A stretch of 64,000 nucleotides of DNA. It comes from Linnemannia hyalina (Eukaryota > Mortierellomycota > Mortierellomycetes > Mortierellales > Mortierellaceae). The stretch is from the NCBI GenBank assembly GCA_019671135.1, contig JAHRHY010000004.1, positions 558,001-622,000 of the forward strand, given 5' to 3'. Positions 47,542 to 57,393 of this stretch are shown here, one piece after another. The notes beneath the pieces were generated by a model, which did not search any database, had not been told where the DNA came from, and saw only the letters and a program-made list of their open reading frames with translations. The position numbers were made by a program, and so were the translations under genes. Numbering within the stretch: position 1 is the first letter of the stretch; every line of letters starts with the position of its first letter.

Positions 47542-48594
47542 CTAGTTCAAGTGATAATCGTCAACATACTGTGGGTTCTGGGACCTCGCCAGTAAGGCTT
47601 GAGGAGACGATGCCGAGCTAGCCTCCTGACCAAGTCTCGTGCTGTGAGATACCGAAGGGGGAGGAAATGAAGGCGGAGGAGTTCCTCTATCCTGAGGGTC
47701 ACGAGTTGCATTGGCCTGAAAAGCAGCAGTGCTAGTCGTGGTAGAAAGCGCGGTGGCAGTAGAAGTATCGGGAGAGTGACCAGCTGCACCGGCACCGGCA
47801 CTGGGTGATGACAATCCTGTGCTGCTGGCTGGTCGTACGGGTGGGACAAACGGCGTTGGCTCCCACGCTGCTTCTGGTGTTCCTGACGATCCGGTATAGG
47901 ATACTGGTGGGCTAGAGGTGTCTGGCTCTGTGCTGTAGGCAGTCGTGACATAGTTGGGCCGAGGGTGACTGGAGAACTGGAGTGCCTGCATCTGGTCGTG
48001 GTAAGTTTGATGTTGTTGCGGCACAGGTGGCATGGACGTGATGTGCGTTCCTGGGAAAGTGGTGGCAAGGGATTGTCCTGCAACGAGGCTATGAGGAGTA
48101 GATCCAGGATTTGGTGGTGGATGTTGAGGTATGGTGTTGTGTCGGTTACTGTAATAGTTGTGTTGAGGTGTGGTGTTGTGTCGGTTACTGTAATGGTTGC
48201 CTGTGCCTTTGTCTATGCCTGTACCCCTGTCATGAGAACCACCGGTCGGTGGAGACGTCGATTGCTGTACTGCCGAAAAACTGGGAGTGGCGGCGGGAAT
48301 TGGTCCAGCCACGCTGAAAGTACCAGCCCCACCTTTTTGTGCTGGCATGACATTATGTCTGTTACTAAAGTTATCGCCTGTGCCTGGTTTCTTGCCTTGA
48401 ATGGCACGGGTCGGTTGTGAAGCCCCGCTACACGCACTCCCCAGCACTAGCGCCACACGCGCCTTGACAGCCTCCTCCTTCCTCCTTCTCTCCTCCTTCC
48501 TCTTCCCCATGTCATGAATAATCGCCACAAGTGCAATAAGCACCACCACTGCACCTCCCAAAACCAGACCCACAATCACTCCCTCCGCCACCAT
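47542..48594 (-). CDS. A6: ectodomain-less member (membrane helix plus cytosolic tail only)
   Basis: A single-exon frame of 350 aa. It starts MVAEG and immediately enters a transmembrane helix (residues about 5-26, VGLVLGGAVVVLIALVA), followed by KRKEERRRKEEAVK, so the tail should be cytosolic. The tail is Pro/Ser/Thr/Gln-rich with three SNRHN-type repeats (two as YSNRHNT-PQH). It then carries the family block DQMQALQFSSHPRPNYVTT, closely matching A3 (DQMRALQEQ...NHPRTTYVTSA). It ends NPQYVDDYHLN. No ectodomain exon was found upstream, where a foldback element lies instead. It may be a natural tail-only regulator or a truncated gene kept open. Function unknown. Confidence 0.7.
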   Translation of the reverse strand: MVAEGVIVGLVLGGAVVVLIALVAIIHDMGKRKEERRRKEEAVKARVALVLGSACSGASQPTRAIQGKKPGTGDNFSNRHNVMPAQKGGAGTFSVAGPIPAATPSFSAVQQSTSPPTGGSHDRGTGIDKGTGNHYSNRHNTTPQHNYYSNRHNTIPQHPPPNPGSTPHSLVAGQSLATTFPGTHITSMPPVPQQHQTYHDQMQALQFSSHPRPNYVTTAYSTEPDTSSPPVSYTGSSGTPEAAWEPTPFVPPVRPASSTGLSSPSAGAGAAGHSPDTSTATALSTTTSTAAFQANATRDPQDRGTPPPSFPPPSVSHSTRLGQEASSASSPQALLARSQNPQYVDDYHLN

Positions 48595-48927
48595 TCGAGA
48601 TTTTTTGGTTGCTGGTGTGTTTGTTGGTAGGGGATTTGAGAGGAGATTTGAGAGGGGTGCTGGTGAGTGACTTTAGGAGAATTCGCTTTGCTAGGCGGAG
48701 AGATTTGGTGCTGTGTAAAAAAAGACGAAGATGAAGGACGAAGGTATGAGGGTGCAGAAAGAAGGTGGATAGGCGAAAAAAAGAACGAAAAGAAAGAGAA
48801 GAGAGAAAGAGAAGAACAAAAATATAAACGAGGGGGAGGAGGTTTTGTTTGTTTGTCCCTGGTAAAATCGGCCTAAAATGACTAAGAAAAAAAAAGAAAA
48901 AGAAAAGGCGGCGTCCGGGTTAAGGTT

Positions 48928-49402
48928 CATTGAAAAGACGGTTTCGACTTTCAATTGAATTGCTCATCCCCCCATCGTTGCATTCATCCCCCCATCGTTG
49001 CATTCATCCCCCCATCCTTGCATTCATCTCCCCAGATCTCTCATCATCGTTTGTCAGAGAGGTGGGCAGACTCACTCGGGATCTCTATTTCAACAGCAAT
49101 CACGATCAGGAAGGACCATCAGGAGAAAACATCCCACCTCCCGAAGCCGGTCGACCTAACAAGATCTTCCCGAGGACAAGGGAAATTCTTGCTCGCCAAT
49201 TTTCAAGACTGGCCTGATGGACCCCCTCACGATGGCGAACGGTTCATTCAAGCCAGAACGGGTACGGATTGGACAAGGGCTTCAAGAAAAGGCATATGAA
49301 TGTCAGAAAGAGATCCGGAGGATGAATGCAACGATGGAGGGATGAATACAACGATGGGGATGAGCAATTCAAAATGAAAATCGAAACCGCCTTTCATGAA
49401 TC
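48928..49402. repeat. 475-bp foldback (MITE-like) element with tandem-repeat ends
   Basis: The arms at about 48928-49036 and 49310-49402 are imperfect inverted copies: CGGTTTCGA...AATTGCTCATCCCC pairs with its reverse complement. Inside the left arm are four tandem copies of a 19-20-nt ATTCATCCCCCCATCGTTGC unit, and the right arm has two. The internal about 270 bases have no convincing coding sequence. It sits between the start of A6 and the end of A7. Confidence 0.75.
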
Positions 49403-49497
49403 ACTTTTTTTGGAGCACTGTAACTGAACGTGCACATTTTTTGCCACCAAATCAATGCCAAAACGTCTCAGAATGGCTTTATTTGACAAAGTGTACC

Positions 49498-51797
49498 TCA
49501 GAAGCTACGCCGCATCCGGCGAGAAACACCCGCAGTGAACCCCAGCGAAGTGAAAGAGTTCGATGCCGCCGGACTCTGTATGCAAATGGCTTGAGGTGCT
49601 CTAGGAATCGGTTCAGGCATAAGCTCTACAGATTGTTGTCCCGGGGATTGATGATCAGGCATGTCGACGGCAGAAGGTGCGGAAGGGACGGGGGTGATAG
49701 GGAACGCGACCGGCCTTTGCACCATCAAGGATGACGATGCCGAAGACGAACATGAAGAGGAAGGGCGGTAGGTCAAATTATAGTGAGAATACTCCTCGGG
49801 AGTCTGACTGTAGGGTGGTGCAGAGTCAGAGGTTCCATGGACTTGAGACCACGCCTCGTGTTCTTTTGAAGAAATCGAAGACGGGATAGGGGGACTTCCT
49901 GTGGATCGGAAGGGTATTGGCGAGAATCCAGTTGGTGGGGGGTCAAGTGGTGACAGAGACGGGTGTGAATGGGTATAAATGTAAGGTGCAGTCGGGTGTT
50001 GGCTGAATTGTTGTTGGTGGGTTTTTGGGAGAGGTGGTACAGACTTTGTCCATATTGATGACGAGGAGTTGTTGGCGGTGCTTATGGTAATAGGGGGCTG
50101 CCGCGGTTGCTGGGCGGTCAGCTCATAGTCCTGGCCATAGGGCGATGTAGTTGGCGTAGACGTCAACAAAACCGAATTTCCTATCGTCCTGTTGTTAAAT
50201 CCAGAGGCGGCGGTGTGTTGCGAAGACGTATCGCGTTCGCTGTCAGATCCCGCCATTGTGGTGGTAATTTTCGGCCGTGGATGGTGCTCGAGTCCAATCT
50301 CCCTCATATACCCTGTCGAAACATCAACCCCGTGCTCCTCCATATCCTCTGTCACCAAGATCTTGTCCCTGCCGTCCAGATCAGTCGACGGCGATGGGTG
50401 CTCGATCTTGTTGATACAGTCCTTGTCCGATCCGTCCAGTTGGTCGTCCTTCATCATCGCCTCGAGAATCCTGGTCCCCAGTTTCCTGCGCCATGCGGGC
50501 CATCGTTTCCGGATGACAAAGTACAGGATGAGTACTATCGCCACCAGCCCACCAGCAATAGATCCACCAATGATTGCTGGAGTGTGATTTGGACGGTCGG
50601 TTTCTATGTCCCCATAAGATGCTGTAATGTTGATGTTGTAATCGGACCAGCTCCCGTCGCCAAATACGGTTTCCCCTAGGTATATGCTCTGAACTGGCCA
50701 GGTTCCCGGCGCGTTGACGACGAATGCAAACGGGTCCGGTGCCTCAGGAGTATTTCCACCAATGGGCTGAATCGCAGCTCCAGATAACCGGTCAATGTCG
50801 GTCTGGTTCAAAGAAGAGAGTGCCTTGTCCCGAAAGGTAGGCCCGTCCTTGAACCTCATGACGATCCCTGGTCCTGGTCCGATGGGTCCGTCGGCGCCCT
50901 GACAGAATACATACAAAATATCTTTGTAGAAGGAGGTCGAGAGGTAGCCGGGAGCGCAGTCGGACATGCTAGACGCGCTGTATGTCGGGAGGTCGTCTGG
51001 TGGCATGAAAGAGTCGAGGCTGCCGGAGAGAGGTATCCTTGTCAAGATTGTGTTGAGTTGTCCTGTCCTGTTGTTGGCGAGGACGGTTCCGAACTGGTAG
51101 AGGACATTGTTTCCGTAGACAAGCCGAGTTGGGTATCCATGCGTCAACGGGTCCTATTCAGCAATAAACATTTCACCGAAACGTCAATACTTTTTTTCAG
51201 TTCTTCTAAATTAATAAAGCAATGACAGCCCACACTACTCCTGCAGCTTACGAGAGTCCAGTTGAGAGCATTAACAAACTGGGGCACACCCTTTGCATCT
51301 TTGCTCATAACACCCAGGGCGACAGCATTCGTGGTTCCAACATTCGCTTGCACAAGTGTCGTTGTGCCCGGCCATTCAAAGACTGCAAAACTATCCGTCA
51401 CGTCCCCCCAAAGGTAGTCTGGCGAGAGACTAAAATTGGTCCAGAGTGAGGTTTGTGGGTCGTATTGGAACCCCCCTGAAGGTCTCTGAGGGACTGACGG
51501 ATCGGGTATATAGTTGGGGTCGGTGAGGTTGAAGGCAGACATCATGGTAAAGACCCCAGTCTGTTGGTTGACATGACAGACCATGGGCGAGTAATCTTGT
51601 GGGTAGTACATCTCTCTAGGCCAGGCAGCGATAAGGGACCAGGACATGTTGTTGATGGAGGTTGGGTTCTCGTTTGACTGGACGATGGCGACATAGTTGT
51701 CTTGCATGTTGTCGCTGTCCTTGAGTGAGTGTGTGTACGACATGCCGACCAGTCGTGTGCCGTTGATGGTGAGACATTGAAGTGATATTATGCCCAT
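49498..51797 (-). CDS. A7: largest intact MG-start family membrane protein
   Basis: Two exons, 51797-51252 and 51153-49498, in phase 0 (about 733 aa). MGIISLQC is the start, with an in-frame stop seven codons upstream, so in this member no signal peptide can precede it. The ectodomain has the family HVNQQTGVFTMM block, many sequons, and strand-rich repeats such as YGNNVLYQFG and YKDILYVFCQG. These fit a beta-propeller-like fold (inference). A transmembrane helix lies at about residues 375-400 (GGLVAIVLILYFVI), followed by RKRWPAWRRK. The about 330-residue cytosolic tail has GLEHHPRPKITTT, matching A2, and an APPYSQTPEEY segment. The exon 2/3 intron of A1 and A2 is absent. Probably functional; role unknown. 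Confidence 0.85.
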
Positions 51798-52648
51798 TGT
51801 TGGGGCTCTTGTGAGTTACAGGAAGAGATTTGATCAAGTGAATGTGTTGTGATGCTATGCTGTTGTTGTTGTTGTTGTTGTTGTTGAATGCGGGTTGGCA
51901 TTAGTTTGAAAAGAAAGTCTGATCTTGGTGAGAGGGTGGAATGCAGGGTGAAAGTTGGATGTGTTGTTGTTGTGATGTGTGTTGAGAGTGTTTGTGTTTG
52001 TAGGGGTGCGTGATAAATGTGTATGTGTGTGTGTGTGTGTGTGTATGTATGATAGAGAGAAGTGTAAGGGAAAAGACAAAAGAAGAGTAGCGCAGGGGAA
52101 GTGTGTGAGAAAGAGGTAAGTCAACCGTAGCCGAGGAGGAAGAATAATAGAGACAAAAAGGAGATTGTCGCTGTGGATATAAAAAGAATTAAGAGGACTG
52201 GTCCAGACCCCTGCCGCCACTATCCTAACCTTGACCTAACCCAGTTGTTCCACTTCACAACAAACAACAAAACTCCCCCAGCCCTGTCTCGCTCTCCCAC
52301 CCCACTTCTCTTCTCTTTGTTCACTTGGACCCTTCTGCTCTCGAAATGAAATTTCCCGCAGCACTGCTTTCTTTTGGTGCGCCACTCAACCTCAACGTAC
52401 TCTCTCAATCGTAAAAGCTCCCCCCATTTACCCCTTTATCTCCACCACCATAACAACTTCCATCAGGCCATTCTCCCTTTTGCTCCCATCCTTTCTTCTC
52501 TTCTTTCTTGGTGTTAGTTGTGGATCCATGACCAACACCCGCTCGTCTTTCCCGTAGAAACGCACGGTCCCGTACCCTGTGCCTTTCTTTCCATGCACCT
52601 TGTACCACCCATTTTTTATTTCCCGCTCCAAATTCTCCTTGTTCCCAT
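51798..52648. other. intergenic region upstream of A7
   Basis: About 850 bases with GTT-type and GT microsatellites (52018-52045), purine-rich on this strand because it carries the pyrimidine-rich leader of A7. The last part is the 3' side of the eRF3 gene. No gene is supported. Confidence 0.5.
52018..52045. repeat. (GT)n microsatellite
   Basis: An uninterrupted TG run after one GTATG, in the A7 upstream region. Confidence 0.9.
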
Positions 52649-54959
52649 CTACTCTGCACCGTCATCAGAACCAACCCCAAGCAGCTTAGTAATCTTGCCA
52701 ATCGCAATCGTCTTACCCTCATCCCTCAAAGTAAACCTCCCCATTTGCGGCGAATCCGCAAACGTCTCTACACACAGCGCACCTCCCGACGTCTCAATCG
52801 TCACTATCCCCTGTTGACCCTTCTTCAAGAACTGTGGTGGTCGTTTCGATTTCCGGCCCGTCTTCTTGTCGATCAAATGCAACATTGCCGTAAGAGTGAT
52901 CTCCTCGATAGCGGTATGGATATGGAGGACGGCAGTGTAGCCAGAAGCAATGATGTTCTTGAGGTCGAGGATGCCCAAGGCTGCTTCGAATTTCGAGACG
53001 GCGTGGACTGGATGCTTCAAACTGCACAATACGAATCCTAGCATCACGTCCTACACGGCATTTGTTTGTTTTGTTTGTGTTTGTGTACATAAAAGGGAAA
53101 TAACAATGTCAGGTTCCGTTTTGAGTAGCATTTGGAAGTGAGATGAAGGATAAAAAAAAGGGTTTCGTGCGAGTAGTATGTATCCAAGATAGTGCGATTT
53201 GCGAGTTGGCCGTTTATGCAGCCAGACCGATGAAACATGAACATGTGTATCCACTCCCTTCCATGCACTTGAATACAGGACACAAAGCAGACTTACCTCT
53301 TCTTCAACACCACGCAGACGGAGCCGGATATTATCACCAACGCCCGCGACAGGGATCTCCTTCTCCAGCTCATTATAGATATTCGCCACCTCAATCTTGA
53401 CCGCATTCGGCATGATCAACACCTGCGCTCCCTTCTTAATCGACCCCGCCTCAATCTTGCCCACAACAATCGTACCCATATCCTTGTACTTTTCACTAAT
53501 CGGCATCCGGAACGGCGCATTCAACTTCCTGTCCGTAATCGTGATCGAGTCCAAGTAATCCAACAACGAGGGGCCAGAATACCAATCGCAGTCCTTGGGG
53601 TCAATCCCCTTCTTGATGTTGGCCCCCGTGTACCCAGAGACGGGCATGAACATGACGTCAGTCTTGAGGTTATACCGATTCGATTTGAGGAAGGGAGTCA
53701 ACTTGTCGACGCATTCATCAAACCGCTCCTTGGACCAGTTGACGGTCAGGTCATCCATCTTGTTGATCACGACGATGAGTTTGTTGATCCCGCCATTCTT
53801 GGCCAGGACTGCGTGTTCGCGTGTCTGACCGCCCCTCTCGAACCCAGTCTCGAACTCTCCCTTGCGGGCAGAGATCACCAGCACTGCGACATCTGCTTGT
53901 GCAGCACCGCCAATCATGCTAGGGACGTAGGTCTTGTGTCCAGGTGCGTCCAGGATCGTGTACCGTCGAGTGTCTGTCTCAAAGTACGCTCGTCCTACCT
54001 CCACCGTCTTTCCCTAGTATCATCCACCGCCATGAAATGCTATGGTTAGCTTGTGTTGCTCGTAGATAACAACTTTCTTTCAGTATTCTTCAGTCGAGAG
54101 CAAATAAACGCAAGAAGTTACCTTGGCACGCTCCTCTGCGTTAGTATCCAGCGCCCAGGACAGATACCACGAGTCCCGTCCAGCGTCATGGGCATCCTTT
54201 TGGATTTTTTCCATCGTCCTCTTATCAATCATCCCCGACGCTTCCCTTTTTTGTTTCACGCAAGTAAAGATCAACAACACACATGTGAGTAAATTGTGCC
54301 CTTCTCTCCAAGCAACACACACTAATCATACAAACGCCAAAGTTCACATTGCACAAAATGTCTTACAGGATACGTCCACCCATAGTCGACTTGCCCGCAT
54401 CAACATGTCCGATAAAGATCACATTCATATGCTCCTTGCCAAAGAACTCTGTCAATGTCTCCTGGTCCACCGCATCCTCGTCCGCCTCCTCTGCTCCTCC
54501 TGCTGCCTCCGCCGCCGCCGCAGTCGTCGCCTTCTTGGGTGCTGATGACGACGTCTTTTGGACAGGGGTGCTGGACCTCGGTGTCGGAGGCGCTAACGTC
54601 GGGACTGGAGACGGGGCTGGAGACGATGCAGCCTGAGACCCCACCCGGTCCACGGCTGCGGACTTGTTCGACACCGCCGGTGGTCGAGGCGCGCTTATTT
54701 CTGGAGTGGCAGCAGCACGAGTTGGTGGAGTGTCAACAGACTTCTGGAGGACTGCAGCAGGCGGAGGAGCGTTAAAGTCGATCCCTGACGACGAAGGTGG
54801 TGCTGGTGCAGGTGCAGGTGCAGGAGGGGGCATCCAGGAGGGAACAAAGGCCTTTGCATTAACTCTGGGGACAAAGGAGCCTGCACTTGGGTTCAGTGAG
54901 AGACCTGCCAGGTCTGTTGTTGGTGGTGTGGTAGACTTGTCGTTGTCCTGGTCGCTCAT
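52649..54959 (-). CDS. SUP35: eukaryotic peptide chain release factor GTP-binding subunit eRF3
   Basis: A GTPase that acts with eRF1 at stop codons on cytosolic ribosomes. Four exons in consistent phase: 54959-54367, 54245-54122, 54013-53297 and 53050-52649 (about 611 aa). The N-terminal region has two overlapping PAM2-like motifs (about residues 20-42, LNPSAGSFVP then VNAKAFVPSW) for binding poly(A)-binding protein, then a Pro/Ala-rich linker. The GTPase core shows GHVDAGKST (184-192), DAPGH (261-265) and NKMD (323-326). The eRF3-typical ESWYLSWALDTN-like DSWYLSWALDTN lies before it, and beta-barrel domains end FTLRDEGKTIAIGKI. The N-terminus lacks a clear yeast-type Gln/Asn prion repeat. 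Complete and intact. Confidence 0.95.
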
Positions 54960-55318
54960 TTGTTGTGATGTCGAGTTGAGGTGTTGGTGAATGAGTGTTT
55001 GTTGAATGGCTGTGTGTGATTGCGAGAAAGAAAGAAGGGAAGGATGGAAAAAAGAAAGGAAGGAAGGAAGGAAGGAAGGAAAAAGAAAGGAACGAGATAA
55101 GGAAGACTGACTAGAAGAAGCGCGCAAGTCTAGCGCGTGGGAGAAAAATAACGACGACAGACTTACCAGGTTCAAGTCACATGCATATTACACGCGATTT
55201 CGACACTGTTCAACATTGTACTCATGCACACAAGTTGTGAACAACAAAGGGAAAGAAAAAAAAAAAAAAAGCGAAATATATATTAAAACGAACACGAACG
55301 GCTAAGCTACAACGATGT
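54960..55318. other. eRF3 promoter region with GGAA repeat
   Basis: Holds the pyrimidine-rich leader of eRF3 (minus strand) and a GGAA run at about 55056-55081. An A-rich run at 55254-55270 lies near the 3' end of the next gene. No gene. Confidence 0.5.
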
Positions 55319-56623
55319 TCAAGAACTCTCCTCAGAAGGACGTCTATCCACAACGAAATGCTCCTTAATATGTGGGTTCTCGGCCTTACCAGCCCTCCAA
55401 TCCGCCAACCGTTTCTCCTCAACCAAATGCTCCGCCCACTCGATCGAGCCCACCCACCTGCTCAACACCAACGTGAAATAAAAGCCAAAGAGCAACCCGA
55501 GCGTGACCATGACAATCGCAGTGATCGCGGCTGTCTTGCGGCGTTCATCACATTCCTCGAGAGACCATTCTGGGGCGTTGAGTTTGAGGCAGCCGGCATT
55601 GACTTTTTCCTCTTGGTGCATCTCGACGGCGATGTAGACAATTCCCCAGCAGAGGAGCATAAGAAAGAAGCCCCAGCATGCTGAGACGAATTGGCGGAGG
55701 TGCCATGTGCTTCCCTGGTTTTTTGTTGTTGTTGTTATTGTTGTTGGCATGAATCCAGAACGAGTTGTTAGGTACAGGTCGGAATATCAGTTGATCGATC
55801 AGTGATGAATGACTATTGATCAGTGATATGTGATTACCTTGGTGGTAGCCCAGACACCGTAGACACCGGTGAACAACAACAGAATGCAGATAACGCCCCA
55901 TGGAATCGATAGATCATTCTCAGCATGTGGCATAATCCCTACATCGTTTGCAAGTAAAAGTAAAAAAAAAAAAAGGTAAGCGGTCAGTCAAACACGTAGG
56001 CTAAAGTACTTTTTGTTCCTCTCCACACCCTGCATCCTGCATCGGTTCCAATCCTTGGCTCCTTGTCCCTTGCTTGCTGTATCCTCGGTAAACCTAACAG
56101 CTGCCCTTTACCCGGAGCTACTTCGGCAAAAAGGCGCTCGCGGCGAATTCTTTTTTCGTTGTTTTTGTTACAACGAATCGTGTTCTAGCCCCAACTGAGT
56201 AATCACCCTCTGCAGCAAATCACGCAAAGCTCCCCTTTCACCACTCCAATAGATACCCTCCCCTCTCTTTCTGTATCTGTCGAACCAGGGTAGAATTGTC
56301 CATGAGAGCCCCATCGCCCACCAAGTGCCTGGTTACCATATTCTCTCGTCGTCTCATTGCTGCCAAGGGCCCTTACTCCTTTTTGAACTCTAGTGTTTCT
56401 CTGCTCACAACATCCCTCATCCGTGCACTATCCGCCCTCGCACAAAACAAATTAAATAACACACCCTCTCTTCCCTGCATGTGTGAAATAGAAGCAAGAA
56501 GAACTTACAGCGTCCAAAGGAGAGGATCATGAAGACGAACCCAACGACAGCATAGAATCCCGCAAGGAAGGGTGCAAACGTTTTTGGGTCAATAACCCCA
56601 AAGAACTTGTCGAATATACCCAT
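55319..56623 (-). CDS. small four-span membrane protein (tetraspan/MARVEL-like)
   Basis: Three exons, 56623-56509, 55938-55838 and 55714-55319, give about 203 aa in phase. It starts MGIFDKFFGVIDP. Four hydrophobic segments are visible: FLAGFYAVVGFVFMIL, IPWGVICILLLFTGVYGVW, WGFFLMLLCWGIVYIAV, and TAAITAIVMVTLGLLFGFYF. Between the third and fourth is a loop with two cysteines (AGCLKLN...LEECDE). The C-terminus is a short charged tail. The topology resembles tetraspan membrane organisers, but I do not recognise a named family. The intron between exons 1 and 2 is long (570 nt) for this window. The exon 3 acceptor is chosen by phase and could lie a few codons away. Confidence 0.72.
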
Positions 56624-57393
56624 TGTGTCGTATTATTCCCAGTGATTTGTTACAGTTGTTGGTTGTAGTATTGTTAGTTGTAGAGTGAAGTACGACAGGG
56701 TGGGTGAGGTGAAGGAGGGGAAGGGAGGGAGGGAAGAGGAGAGTGGTGAAGAAAAGGCGATTAGGATTAGGAAAAAAAGGAGTGAGATGGATATGGAAGC
56801 CAGGTAACGAAGGGAAAAACTGCTGACTGAGGACTGAGACACTTGAATGAAACGCATCCCAATCCACGCCAACAGAGTCTTCATACGACATCTAAATGAA
56901 CAGACTAAAGACGTCCGCAAGAAGCCCTTTTGGACTTGGGTCATGCATACAGCGCACTTGCGGCAAAGGATACCCGGTTACTCCTCCAGGTCCGTCTTCG
57001 TCTTGACCTTGCTCTTCCTCTTCTTCTTCTTCTCTTTCTCTCTGTTAGCAGTAGGGTCTTCTTACTCGACGCATCCTACCTTTGACAATAACTCCATTAG
57101 TGTCATTCCTTCTAGCTAGTCATCCCCACAGACAACGCATCTCGAAGGAATCACAAATATAGGCAACATACACCTCCTCGTCATACAACAACTGGAGAAG
57201 GCAAAGTAGTGAAGAGCAGCAAAAGAATAAAACTGTATTCATCATTCCCGCGCTCGTCCTTAGTTTGCTAAAAGTACAACCCTGCAATGAGGATGAAAAT
57301 GGAAAAGGAAGAAAAAAGAAAATAATAAAGTACCGGTATTGTACAAAAACCTGAAGGAGAATAAGAGCCACCGTCGCCGTTACCATCCAATGA
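56624..57393. other. intergenic region between the four-span gene and Vps72
   Basis: About 770 bases. It holds the upstream region of the four-span gene and the 3' side of Vps72. CT-rich stretches are present at 57000-57050. No gene is supported. Confidence 0.45.

Noticed and set aside
55171..55190. GGTTCAAGTC as a tRNA B box
   Set aside because: No matching A box or cloverleaf pairing around it; no tRNA gene was found in the window.
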